A DNA stretch of 64,000 bases from Fomitopsis serialis. Taxonomy: Eukaryota > Basidiomycota > Agaricomycetes > Polyporales > Fomitopsidaceae. The notes below the pieces were generated by a model. The model worked only from the letters and a program-made list of their open reading frames with translations. It made no database searches and was not told where the DNA came from. The stretch is from NCBI RefSeq assembly GCF_022376445.1, contig NW_025955004.1:124001-188000 (forward strand), written 5' to 3'. The position numbers and the translations under genes are program-made. The stretch's first letter is position 1. Every line of letters begins with the position of its first letter. Shown piece by piece: positions 47,501 to 60,989 of the stretch.

Positions 47501-49794
47501 CCAGTTGTCGATCCTGAACTTTGAGCTTTGAAGGTGATCGTGCACTGTCCGACTCGACGAGTCACGAATTCCGTACTGCAAAGGTATGTTTGCACGGCAT
47601 GTGGCAGCACACAAAGGCTAACTACTAGCCGGGTTCCTCTGCTCGAGGCTGTGCATACGGCAGGTACTAGGGTACGCACGTAGGCGTCGCGCGTCCGCGT
47701 GGCTGTTCTGCCGTGCACATACCACGGCTTGGCTTTCGACCGTTCATAAAAGACTGGCGAGATGCCCGCGCGGGCGAGGAGTACCTCGTGCAGCTAGCTG
47801 CGTACGAGAAGCCGCGCTTGCGGCGCCGCATTAATTCCCGCTCTTTATGGACTCTGTATGCGTTCCATCCTAGAGGTTCGCGGTGTTCTATCACCCTCTG
47901 TCGGGCCATGCATTTCCATCTTCGTACGTATGTCAAACGCAATAGACTACATTTTGGGGAGGTTGATCGACAGCGTTACTCACAGGCAACATTCGCCGGC
48001 GGACCAACACAGTATGTAATGCATTGCATTACTGATCTTTCATTACGGCGCCCCTGACGTAAGCGGCCCGGGGGAGGATGAGTGGAACAATTGCAACTTC
48101 AAGCTGAGTGGCAGTTCCTCAAGCTCAAGCTCGCCGCTGCGAAACGCGAAAATTCCTACCACCGGAAGGCTCAGACGGGGTTTTCCAGAGCAGAACATCC
48201 TCGACGAATGCCGTCGTTCGAATTTCGTACACAACGCATCTCGTACTCGCAGTGTGGTCCAGAGCGGCGAGGCGCAGCCCGCTGAGAGGTGCAAGTCCAG
48301 ACGCCATCCATGCGATCTCATCTGGCGGAGATCAAACTCATCGGTGATCACCATCACTTCCGGCCTGGCCGCCCAGGCGTGTGCCCGTCCGTGATCCCAA
48401 CGCCGCTGCGGTGCTTCCTCGGTCCCGTACCGTTGCTCGCCACCGGGCAGTGCGGGCGGTCGCCGGGGTCTCCGGCGCCTGCATTGCCTGAACGGGCGCG
48501 AGTGCCTGCTGCGAAAAACGTCCGAGCCCGGGAGGAGATGACGTCCGCTGTGACGAATGCGCTGGTGTAAATTTCTTCCAGGCGTGTTCGTGGCTGGAGT
48601 GGGGATGCAGGGTCGTGTGTGGTTTCCAAGGACACGAGGAGGATGGAGGAGTGCTTGCGAGCCTGAGGAGCCCGAAGGGTCCGAGAGGTGGTGAAGGAGG
48701 AATTGAAGCGCTGAGGCGAACAATGTCAATTCATACAAGGTGCGACGCGGATGACCTTCAATCAGAGCCGGCCGGTGGCTGGATTGGGACACTGTTCGCA
48801 TTGGAAAGAATGCGGGAGGCGAGGCATGTTCGCGCTCTGGAATGTACTGCACACGAATGCGCTGGAACCGGCGGAAGGACATTGACGTTGTCGACGTGCG
48901 CTTCGAAGTTCGATCCGGGCATAATAAGATAGGGCTTTGCACAGCTAAAGCGTTTCCCTTACGGATGTAAATTGTCTATCTTGCGGACGTGGGTACGGTT
49001 ACAAACAGAGTCGGCTTGGCGTGCAGATAGAGTGGAGGTAGCCTTCGAGGATCGCGAAGCAGAATCCTCGAGCGAAGGCGATATGCAGCCCGCGATATGT
49101 AGACCAACATAGGCAATTCATCCTGCACATGGAGGCCGAGTTACGTCGGCGACAGTCGCACGGCGGACGCGTACCTGACGGGACTGCCAGAGCGTGACAG
49201 GTTTCGCAGTGTATCCGAGCGACGAGGTGATGTGTGAAAGGAATTATGGGAGGCTAGATAGACAGGCTGCGCAATGTTGCGAATCTTCCAAGGCAACGAT
49301 ATTCAATGCTCGTGCTCATCTGCTCCTGCGTACACAGCGGCCGGCGGTCGCCGTCTGCCCGTCGCCCGCCGTCCGCCTCGCCGACGTCTGCAGGCGGGGC
49401 GGCGGGCACAGCAGGCGGGCGAGCGGGTGCTCGGACGGAGGGCGGGGCTGTGGCACGGCGCCTCGACCCGGCATAGGCCGGCTGGCGGACGATAAGGGCG
49501 GCGTGGCGGCCGGCGGCCGGCGTCTCCGGCCCAAAAATAGGGAAGGCCAATGGGAGCGCCTGGAGGGTCCGAGATTGGCGCCTTGGGAAATAAGGGAAGG
49601 GTGACATGCGGGAGAGCCCCACTGACCGTTCGCCGGACGTGCGAACTCCTGCCTTTCTTTCCTTTCATTCGCTTGCTCCTCTCCTCCGCCGTCGTCTCCC
49701 CTCTCCCCGCCCTCGCGCCCGGCGACCCGCCCTCTTTATCCGACCTCGTCGTTAGCCTGTACCATCGCTTCGCAGCCCGCAAGAGCCAGCCGCG
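44549..49794. other. gene-poor stretch between divergent wall-synthesis genes
   Basis: About 5.2 kb. It contains long but unconvincing ORFs: plus 44947-45606 (219 codons, Ser/Arg/Pro-rich) and minus 48942-48043 (299 codons, basic and GC-driven, with competing open frames on top of it). None shows a motif, and splice-like borders do not help. A C-rich, pyrimidine-rich stretch before 49795 looks like a fungal core promoter for the GT2 gene. Confidence 0.45.
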
Positions 49795-52700
49795 ATGGAT
49801 TACGACCGCTACGATGCCTTCCTCCACCACATCTTCAAGCAAACTCAGGGCGACGCGTGGTTCCGCCCCAACGAGGACAACCTCTCCGCCGGTGTCGCGC
49901 TCCGTGTCGACAATGGCCCAGAATTCCGTGTCTTCCCTTATGAGAACCTCGCTCTCGAGCCGTTCGAGGCAGCGGTCTCTGCGCTGAACCCGGCCGTCGC
50001 CATCAAGGTCCGCAGCGCATCCGTGCATGCAGCTTTGGCAGAAGTGTGAGCAGCCTTTTCGCGTCTTCCGTGCTTGCGTGGCGAGGCCGGTGTGCGGTGG
50101 CGAGGTCGGTGTGCGGTGGGTGCATGCTTGCAAGACTTATCGTGCCGATGCCTACGCGCCAGCCCGCCGCAGCATGAGCGCCCTCGTGGTGGTGAGCAGT
50201 CGCGCTAACCATATCTTTGCTCTACAGTGGCCCCGATGACAGGTCAATCTATGTCGACGCAAATACGCGTATCCAAATCATTGAGACGATGATGGACCTC
50301 CCCACCGCGGACAAGGAGCAGAACGCGGCCTTCGTTGTGAGTGTCTACAAGTCTAGCTCTCCGTTTCCTTCTTTCTCCTGTTCCTCTCCTTTCTCCTCGT
50401 GCATCTTGCATGCATATATGCGCCTTTGGTTCGTGTTGCATCAGTGCAGGATGGAAAAACGACGCTCCCCGTCAAATAAAGTTCGATGGGTACATGGCAA
50501 CGGCCGCATCCGCTATACTTGCCTTGTCACAGGCAGTTCTGCATGCGGACTGTGTCGATAGTTCTCAGGTGCACAGATGGACGCAGGCGCGGGGCCGACG
50601 ATATAGGCTTAGATGTGATGACGGGCGAGTGGAGCTTATGGGAGAAAGCACACCGTCCATAATGCGCAGGTGGGCTTGCCCGAGGACAGCAATTACCACG
50701 ACGCGTCGCTCGTTGTCGTGCGGCGTTTTGGTGGTGACCGCGACGCGGGTATGATCGCTGCCACGATCGTCGATCATGGGGGCCAGGGTGTACACCCAAA
50801 AACGGTCGGAGCCGCCCTGCTGACTTCTGTCATACGTGCAAGCTTGGTTAAGCTGTGCTATGCTGCCCGGTGGAGGGACTCTAACTGTCTACCGCATTCT
50901 CCGGTGCATACGCGTGTATGTGCACCTTCTGTCGTCGAGTGTTCAGATAGGGCGCTTTTGTGGGAGCTTCCAGGAGGATGAGATGAAGGAGCCAAGTCCT
51001 CTGTCGAAATGATGGCCCGGATGAACTGCCGAACGCGGCATTTGATCAGACCGGGCTGCATGCCAGTGCGGTGTGGAGAGCTTGTTTATAGCGACAAGTT
51101 CCCTGTTCAGGTCTGGGATGGACCAGCCGTTTCCGCTGTCATTTTACTGTGCGTTCGTCGCCCCGTTTCTTTTTTTTTTTCTGGAGGGCCATAGCGGACT
51201 CCGGCAACTGACGATGGGTCAGCCCCGGGAGCCCAGCCTGCTAGCGGGTTTCCCCGTTCCGGTACTCCAGGGGAAAAAATGCATTTACGCACGACCTGCG
51301 TCGGCCAGTGTGGGACTCTGTGCGGTTTCTCTTTGTTCGACTTCGTACGGATCAATATCCACTAAAACCCGTCGCCCCGTTTCGATTGATGCGGACTCGA
51401 ATCTTCGATACTCATCTCCTTCGTGACTGTCTGCCTAATTCGCTTCTGATTGCTTGGACCGCAAATCTGGGACGGAGGCTCACCAGTGTTTTGTCCTCAG
51501 CGTGACGAGCGTGTGCTTGTCGTCTGGTCAGACTCGATCGACGACATCATCCCGACATGCCACGACTTCGAGGAACGCCTCATCAAGCTGCTCTGGCGAT
51601 CAAGACCAAACGCAGTGGGCAGCCACGGCGCGAGCTCAAGCAGTCACCCTGCGAGCATCAGTGGTGAGTGAAAAACCCCTTACCGCGTGAGAGCTAGTTA
51701 GTTCTCGTAGGATGGTGTCTCGTGCATTTCTCTTCAGGACATTTGGTAGGTAGTAGTTGCTTTCTTTCTTTTCATGAAGTGCTACTGTACTTTGGAGGGC
51801 CCGTTCTACTTCGTGGGCCCTTCTTGCGTATCTTCGTGGCTGGGCTGGTACGGTACCGGTGCTGATATTGTTTCTTTGATATAGGCTCTGGATCTGGTAA
51901 CTCACTCTACCGTTCAGGTCGATCAAGCAGTCAACTGCCACCAGCACCGGGCACACCGGGCGTCCCTGGCACCCCCCGCGGCATGGGCCGCATGAGTCTG
52001 CTCATGGGCAAGGACGACATCGAGAAAGGGGCTGGCGTCGAGGAGACTGTCGTCAAGACGAAGACCATACGGACATGGTACGGCAAGAAGAAGACGATCA
52101 TCATCGAGGGCCCCGACATGAGCGAGCTGGACAACGCGCTCCCCCAGAAGCGGCCTGCGCTATTGTATGCGCCTATTTACAATGGGCTTGCAGCGGGTCT
52201 CTCTGTCTGTGAGTGGGTGCTCTGTGGATTCGTTTGCGAGGCTAATGGCGCGTGTACAGACTTCATCGGCAACGGTTTCAAGACGCTGCTCGCCGAGTGG
52301 CGGCTCGACAACAACTTCGTTCGGTTTGCACTCGTGGCGACGATGCCATTCCTGTACTGTGTGTCGCTCTTTTTCGCCCTCCAGATCATCCAGAACGTGT
52401 CCATGGCCATCGGTCCCATCGCGCAGTACCACGAAAACTCCAAGTACTATTCCGCCGTCAAGCCCCGGCCGAACAAGATCGTGGATAACGATCTGCCGCA
52501 CATCACGATTCAGATGCCGGTGTACAAGGAATCTTTGGAAACTGTCTTGTGAGTTCCCATTCGGGCTTATGGGCTATGCGATTGTTGACCGGAGATGTCA
52601 GGGCGCCATCTATCGAGTCAATCAAGAAGGCGATGCAGACGTATGCCCGGCAAGGTGGTACGTCCACAATCTTCGTTAACGACGATGGTCTCAGGGTAAG

Positions 52701-54467
52701 TTCCGACGTACGCTTGCTGTGCGGGTCGCTGATGCCGGCGTGACAGTTGCTCTCGGTCGAGGAGCGTGACACGCGCATAGCGTTCTACGCCAACCACGGC
52801 ATTGGCTGGGTCGCGCGGCCGAAGCACGATGATGCGCCGGACGGATTCCAGCGTGCGGGGCGGTTCAAGAAGGCCTCGAACATGAACTACGGTCTGAGGC
52901 TCTCGCTGATTGCCGAGACGCACCTCGAGAAGCTGCTCGCGGAGGAGAAGGAGCGCGGCCCCCGGAAGAGCGACTCACTCGGTCATGACGCAGAGCAGCG
53001 CTACGGCATGCAGTACCAGCACCGGGACGGCGGCAACGCCAGCGTCGTCGGCTTCGGCGGCGAGGACGACGAGAAGGTCAACTCAGAAGACTGGGAGCTC
53101 GAGGAGCGCGCGCTGCAATTGGCCATCGACGAGGTCTACGAGTCGAGCGGTCGCAAGTTCCGCCCTTGGGCTGCCAACGGACGTGCGTGCCGTGTTGGCG
53201 AGATCATCCTGATCGTCGACTCGGACACCATCGTGCCGGAGGACTGCTTCCGGGACGCGGCGCGCGAGATGGCGGAGTGCCCCGATGTCGGCGTCATCCA
53301 GCACGAGTCGGACGTTATGCAGGTCGCACACCACTACTTCGAGAACGGCATCGCGTACTTCACCCGGCGTATCAACAAGTGTATCTCGTACGCGTGCGCG
53401 AACGGCGAGGTCGCGCCGTTCGTCGGGCACAACGCGTTCCTTCGCTGGAGGGCCGTCCAGGACGCCGCGTTCATCGACCGCGCGGACGGCCAGGAGAAGA
53501 TCTGGTCCGAGAGCAACGTGTCGGAGGACTTCGACATGGCGATGCGGCTCCAGAAGCGCGGTTTCATCATTCGATGGGCGACGTACTCCCTCGGTGGTTT
53601 CAAGGAAGGTGTGTCTTTGACGTGCGACGACGAGCTGAACCGATGGCAAAAGTACGCGTACGGCTGTAACGAACTGCTGTTCAACCCGATCGCTCAGTGG
53701 TGGCGCAAGGGCCCGATCGCGAGAGAGATCCACTCGTTCCTCTGGTCGTCCGCGCCGCTGCACTACAAGTTCTCGATGATGTCGTACATGTTCTCGTACT
53801 ACGGTATCGCGTGCTCGATCACGATCGGTGTCATCAACTACATCCTCCTCGGCTTCGAGCTTCCCGTCGACGGCTACTACATGCACTCGTTCGAGATTTG
53901 GCTGGCGACGACCGTCGTGTTCATCGGCTCCGGCAACGTCGGCTACACCTTGCTCCAGTACCGTCTCGGCGAAGAACCGCTGATCAAGTCCTTCCTCATC
54001 AACGTTATGTGGATTCCATACTTGTGAGTCCAGCGCGGATGGTTGTGTCGCGGCTGAGGACTGACGTGTCGGACAGCTTCTTCTTCTTCGGTGGTCTGTC
54101 GATCCCCGTCAGCCAGGCGATTCTCGCCCACTTGTTCTCATACAACATCTCGTGGGGTGCGACGAAGAAGGAGGTCGAGCGGTCGAACTTCTTCGAGGAG
54201 ATCCCGAAGATCCTCAAGAGGTTCTGGGTGCCGTGGCTGATTTGCATTCTGCTCACGGCGGCCCTGATCATCCTGTCGACATCATTAGTGCCCGTGCAGT
54301 GGCGCATCGACGGGTCAGCATGGGCCGTCATCTTCCCGTTGTCGATCCAGATCGGATGCCACCTGCTGTACCCAGTGAGTCGCTGTTGCCCTGTCAGCTT
54401 GCGTGCGATGCTTATTGCGTTCCTTTAGGTTGTGCTGAACCCGTGGCTGATGGTGTTCTCCTACTGA
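49795..54467 (+). CDS. large membrane glycosyltransferase, GT2 family (chitin/cellulose synthase-like)
   Basis: Processive-type family 2 glycosyltransferase, presumably making a cell-surface polysaccharide at the plasma membrane. Starts MDYDRYDAFLHHIFKQTQGD at 49795; exon 2 ends DKEQNAAFV. A 1,164-nt intron (50337-51500) then joins in phase to RDERVLVVWSDSIDDIIPTC. A Ser/Pro-rich linker precedes YFIGNGFKTLLAEWRL and the first membrane helices (VRFALVATMPFLYCVSLFFA). The catalytic domain has HITIQMPVYKESLETV, TIFVNDDGLR, GEIILIVDSDTIVPEDC (the D-x-D metal site), CANGEVAPFVGHNAFLRWRA, WSESNVSEDFDMAMRLQKRG (the E-D motif) and DELNRWQKYAYGCNELLF (the R-W motif). At least five C-terminal helices end with VLNPWLMVFSY at 54467. 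About 930 residues. Uncharacterised but widespread in Agaricomycetes. Confidence 0.9.
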
Positions 54468-55149
54468 TGGTCTGTATACACGCTCACGTCCACTCATGCC
54501 TCCGCCTGTGCTCTCACGACGCTTTTCGCTGTTCGATATACCACCGGCCATGATACCACGTTGGACATGGACACTTGCCTGACATCGTGGCTTATCGTCC
54601 CCGCTCGTTTTGTGTACGTTGATATCGTACCGTCCGCTCTTTTGCTCGTCTCGGTTGTGTGTCCGCGTTCGCACCGCAGACCACGGTGCTCGCTCTCGCC
54701 AGTTTGTTGTCCGCAGTACAGTGTTTGTCCCCGCATCAATTGCTTATTATCTAGCGCATTTTAGTGCACCCTCGGCATGTTGTCTCGAGTAGTGCGTTTA
54801 CAAGTCGTGTACTTAACGGACTCTAAAACTTTGTCTCTCTCCTCCTCGATACATGCACGAATAGACTGTCTCAGCTATCTAGCTCCAACTGCTCCGTCAG
54901 TAGCTCATAATCAATCTGCTGTGACATTTCCGGAACGGCCTGCGTGAGTATGTATTGAGGATCCCGAGTCGTCCTGTATTTGTGGCTGCCACAGTTATGC
55001 GGTGTTCCTGTACTTATACAGATCCCAACCACATCCTTGTCCAATTGAGTGGAGAGCGGTCGTGTATAGCGCGGCATGAGGTCGCAGACTTGCAGTAGCA
55101 ACCACTATTATATCACGACAGGGTATATAATCATTACACCGCGGAATAA
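54468..55149. other. intergenic between convergent genes
   Basis: About 0.7 kb holding the 3' regions of the GT2 gene (+) and the seven-TM gene (-). No coding signal recognised. Confidence 0.5.
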
Positions 55150-56582
55150 CTATGAATGGCCTGCCAGTGGCAGGTCGACATCACTGTTTGGTGCGAACTT
55201 GATTGAAGCACCGGACTCGTACTCGTTGTCGCGTTGAACTATACGTGTGATGTTCACAGCGACCCGGCTTGGTGGTCCGTAAGAGTTCTGTCTGCTATCT
55301 CGCGTGGCGACCAAGTCCACGGACCCGTCGTGGCTACTCTGCGCACGCTGTTCCCATCCCAAGCCCACTCTAACGTGAATGAGCATGAACGTAATGCCGG
55401 CTATCACGCAGTACGTCTCGCTGGCGAAGTACTGCAGATTAGACTGGACACGATAGGTTATGAAGAAAAGAATCGTCCAGACGCTACGGCCGGTTGATTA
55501 ATATGTCCTGAATGAGAGGCGTGCATGAAGTACGCACGTATAGAGAGCGGCACTCTCGATCAGTATTCCAACGACGCCCTGCGACATGGTTTGAGTGTCA
55601 AAAAGGTCATGCACATGGCCGATGTTCTACGCACCATGAGACTAGAGCCACCAAACTTTCTCACTCGCCTATTGGCGTCCCAGATACGCCAAGCAATTGT
55701 AGCTGAAGAAAGGTGACTTCAATTCGCGAGAACTTAGCTGGAGGAAATGGCAAGGAACTTCACCTGTGCTGTACACGTTCGTACTGCCAGTGAACAAAAA
55801 CTGGTTGCATGAAAGTGGGTTTGACACATAAGGCACGAACGTACCATAATGTGAAGACACAGTTCGCTGTGATCCAGCGACCAGTGGCCGTCGCGAAAAT
55901 ATTCTCACCGGGTTTCGACATAGCAGCCCGATAAATTGACCCGACGGCGCAGACTATCACGGAACATTAATGCAGTTGGCACGGGAATCAACACTGACGA
56001 GCGTACCTACTAACCCAATAAGTGTGGAGATCGGAAAGACGGTGACGGGGATGTAGTATGCCCAAACTAGCCAAAGCCGATAGATCTGTCGTTCGAGGTT
56101 GGATTAGGTTTGGTCATGGAGGAAAATGTCGCATGCTTACAATCATTGCATCACCGATGATCAGTGAAAACATGAGCAATGTATTCTGTGTCACCTCAGT
56201 CGGCTGAGATGGGTTGGTGTAGTAGGCTATCGCTTGCGTTCCATCTTCGTGAAGCATGAATCCCGCGAAGAGGCGATAGACGGCCACAATCCAGTGCTGA
56301 GAAAACCATGTATCATTCAAAGTAGGCCCCCCGACATATGAGAGGAGAGCTACCTACGGCTGTGTTAGTGATGAAGAGGAATACCGCGGCTACTGACATC
56401 GGCGTCATGTAAGCCGCGCGTCGTTTGCCTCTGACATTGAGTGCGGCGTTAACCATGTCCTCTTGCCGACGTGCCAAGATGTACAGCGAGATGACAGAGA
56501 GCACGAAGAAAATGCCATACAAGAGACTTTCGATGCAGATCGTCACCAGGATGACGGACAACATTGGTATGCCTGCTGCCAT
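55150..56582 (-). CDS. seven-TM basidiomycete membrane protein (paralogue 2)
   Basis: Starts MAAGIPMLSVILVTICIESL at 56582, followed by LYGIFFVLSVISLYILARRQ and TPMSVAAVFLFITNTA (TM1-2). Next exons give HWIVAVYRLFAGFMLHEDGT and TQNTLLMFSLIIGDAMIV (TM3), IYRLWLVWAYYIPVTVFPIS (TM4), VIVCAVGSIYRAAMSK, GRWITANCVFTL (TM5), FGGSSLMV, and SQGVVGILIESAALYTCVL, then WTILFFITYRVQSNLQYFAS and ETYCVIAGITFMLIHVRVG (TM6-7). The cytosolic tail ends DVDLPLAGHS at 55150. It shares the CIESLL TM1 motif, the R-L-W-x-V-W motif and the IESAA start of TM6 with the gene at 27.2-28.5 kb, so the two are paralogues, though well diverged. No stop was seen inside the exons. Function unknown. Confidence 0.78.
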
Positions 56583-57971
56583 GGCGGGCCGTCAGGAGGG
56601 GGCAGGTGCCAGAGCAATTCGCACATAGTGGATGCTGCGCAGACGAGAGCACCCTCATATAGGACGTCCGTACTCGGTCACACGAGAAGCACCGGGGCGC
56701 AAATGAGCACACCGCCATCGTTTCCGGAACACCTCAGCAGCGCAGACGTCGCAACTAGGTCGATACTCCGACAGACCGAAATCTGAATGGGCGGCTGATG
56801 CATGTGAGAATCCGCACACTAGGATGACGCGTTCAGAATGAAGTTTGGGATGCGTCTCGCACGTCGTACTCCTGTGCGGCCGATGAAGCAAGACTATCAG
56901 ATCTTCAATCAGAGTGTACTGCAAGGATATGATCACTCTACTCACGACGATCGCCTCCAAACCGCTCAGATCGAAGCGCAGCAACCAATTTGCGGCCGCC
57001 CTCTGCCTTTCAGAGTTACAGCCTCCGGAGAGAACCCCGACCAGTGGGAGCGACGCGTTTGGACAGAACGAGGCAAACCTCATGGTCCGTTCACAGGGTG
57101 CAGCATCCGCGGAGAAATCGTGGAAAATACGGATACTTGAGGTCTAATTGGAGCCCCTCCGTAAATCTAGGACATTCTAAAATACTACATAGGTCCATAA
57201 GCAATCCCATGTATTACGTGACAGATCTCACCGTCCTGAGATCGCATTCCGTATGCGTAGGCCTGCGCAAGCACCATAACCGCGACACGGAGCCGAAAGT
57301 CGCATGAAATGAATTCGAAACCGGGCGTGTCGATCACTGTAAAGTAGCCGGTCGGTCAGAAATATTAGGCTTCAGACATGTGCCAACGGATGACAGCCGA
57401 GCGAGAGTAACCGGTGAGAATAGCACAGTTCAAAATGCCATATGGGGCTCTAATCTGAACAGTGGTAAGGCTCGGGTTCGCGAGCCATAAAGAGATGGAA
57501 GTTTGTCAGCAATGCCGGGGAGCACTACAAGTAGTACAGCACCCGTGCATTCATACTGCATCCCAGCCTTTCTGAACGCAGTCTGGTCAGCCTGTGCGGC
57601 CGCGACTGCGCACCTGCAGGAAAGGTTAATTTTACATCTAGTCACTATACACAAGTACGGAACACCTTTGGATAGCAGCCTGCGCATCTTCGTTGCTTTG
57701 AGTACTGTTATGGCGGGACGCTTAGTATTGATACACTGAACACACGAGAAGACATTGAACGCACCAAGCAATCCGGCACCTTGACGACGGAAGAGCGACT
57801 GCATCCCCCAGCCTTCGTTCTAAGACCATGAATCCTGAAAAGCATCTGTTATGGATCCGTCTCCCATGATATGATTCCGGGTATGATTGGGCATATGCGC
57901 ATCTCAGGCCGAGGTTCAATGACTCAGGCTGATTATCACACATCTATTGGACACCGGGTGCATACATCCGA
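56583..57971. other. intergenic, no gene recognised
   Basis: About 1.4 kb. Two minus-strand ORFs (57083-56655 and 57804-57430) have hydrophobic patches but no readable motif; they could be remains of another membrane protein gene. Not called. Confidence 0.4.
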
Positions 57972-59356
<1,385 letters not shown>

Positions 59357-59702
59357 GGCGTGGATTCTTTGGTGATGGTCGATGTGTACTTAGCAGCATC
59401 GGCACTTCTTATTTATGTGTCCCGGCCATAAGCTTAATTGTATCTCCGGGCGTACACCGACCCATTCGCCCAGAAGCTCACGTCGCGACGGAGGGTGGCC
59501 GGTGACCGGATAGGCTGAGTAATCGCCGCACTGACCGCGGCACACCGTATGTCGACATCCTGTCTGCGAACAGGCCGTCCATCTGGATTTGTGGGCCCCG
59601 CATGGCTAGCCAGGGACGAACCTGAGTAAGATACAGTACCTGACCGTATACTTCAAGTTAAGTACCACTTACCAATCAATGTTGCGAAGGCGTTCGTACT
59701 TA

Positions 59703-60076
59703 CTGTGGCTGACCCAGCTTTGCAAACGCGTTTGCAAAGCTGTCCCGCACACTTCAAATCGGAGGGTCCGCGGGGTTTTTTCTCATAGTACCATTCTTAT
59801 ACTTATTGATTGCATGCATGAATATTTTTGTGTGTTTACGAAGGCAGGAACATGCTGTCGGCAGCCGTGCAAACGAGACTCACCCTCCCGCCGAAAATAG
59901 AGCATTGCATTTTTCTTTCCACGCGTATCGCGTCCCGCCCTCTGAGCATCTGATACAATAATGATAGCATACAAAGCAATTCAAACCCTTTTTTTCCGAA
60001 GAGGTTTGGCCCTGTGTGAGGGCAGAATCGTCATTTTGCATATCTGGTCCGTTTTGCAAAGCTGGGTCAGCCACAG
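59703..60076. mobile_element. MITE with perfect terminal inverted repeats and TA flanks
   Basis: CTGTGGCTGACCCAGCTTTG (running on to CAAA, 59703-59726) is repeated exactly in inverted orientation at 60053-60076. Both ends are flanked by TA, giving 26 nt of perfect symmetry from 59701 to 60078. At 374 bp without coding capacity, and with a TA target duplication, it fits a Tc1/mariner-type miniature element. Perfect repeats imply recent insertion. It lies upstream of the Old Yellow Enzyme gene, between it and the LanC-like pseudogene. Confidence 0.85.
59715..59742. repeat. 28-nt perfect palindrome in the left MITE arm
   Basis: CAGCTTTGCAAACG followed at once by CGTTTGCAAAGCTG. It overlaps the left terminal repeat, so the left arm can fold on itself as well as pair with the right end. 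Confidence 0.9.
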
Positions 60077-60989
60077 TAGTAATGAAGCACCAGTTGCAGA
60101 CAAGCTTGAGAGAACTTTGTTCGACATCTCCGAGCGACTCGGGCTTCCAGGCCTCAAGGGCTCAGGAGTCGCAACGGTTGCCATTCAGACTCGTGGACAT
60201 TATCACCAGAAGCAAATTGAAGTAGATACTCAGAGAGTATACATAAGTAGATGCAGTCCGCAATAGACGCTCCGTACACTATGCCAGTAATGCCACGTCA
60301 CCTTTCCGATCTTGAGTACACGGCGTGCGGCCACTGGCCCAAAGTACCTGACAATAAGTATTCGCCTAGGCTTGTAAGCCGAAACACATCGAGCTCAGTA
60401 TGTAATACGTGCCATGCAGGAGTACTCCGGGCTCACGATGGCTATGAGCAGAGGTGAGCTGTCGAGGTCAACTGGCGTTGTCACCGAATATGGCAATTGG
60501 GATGTCTCCCCACCAAAACACGTGTCCTTGAATTTCACAGTCCAAGTGACGGTTGCTAAACTCGCTCTGGCGGCGTACATGAGTACAGACCGTACCATAT
60601 TTCGATTTTGCTCTCATAAACATTGCAGTTCATCCTTGTACCACCTCCACCCTGTGAGAGCTCCCGTATCGCCAAATGAGGATGCACCGAATACGCAGAT
60701 AAATCATGGACCTTCACCAATCTTGTACACCGAAGCTGAATACGACTTCTATCACTGTATGCAATTCAAGACCAAACGATTGGTACCTCGCGATACGGAT
60801 TCAATAACACGCCTGGAGGCTGTAGGGCTTGAGGAGCAATCCAGGCGGAAACTCGGGGCAAAGGTGAGCGTGAACTTGAACTCACTTTCATCCCAACTGG
60901 GTACGTTGCAATGGCTCGTTCCTACTTTTACAAGTGAATATATTTCTGAGCTCAAACAGCCATCAACTGATGTTGGTAGCCAGCTAGAG
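60077..60989. other. intergenic, no gene recognised
   Basis: About 0.9 kb between the MITE and the LanC-like pseudogene. A 196-codon plus-strand ORF (60414-61004) runs into the pseudogene's dead start region and has no recognisable motif. Confidence 0.45.

Noticed and set aside
48043..48942. 299-codon minus-strand ORF
   Set aside because: Very basic composition, two other frames over the same DNA are also open, no motif. Length is explained by high GC.
50527..50981. ORF-like patches within the long GT2 intron
   Set aside because: They do not join in phase with the flanking exons, which fit each other perfectly without them.
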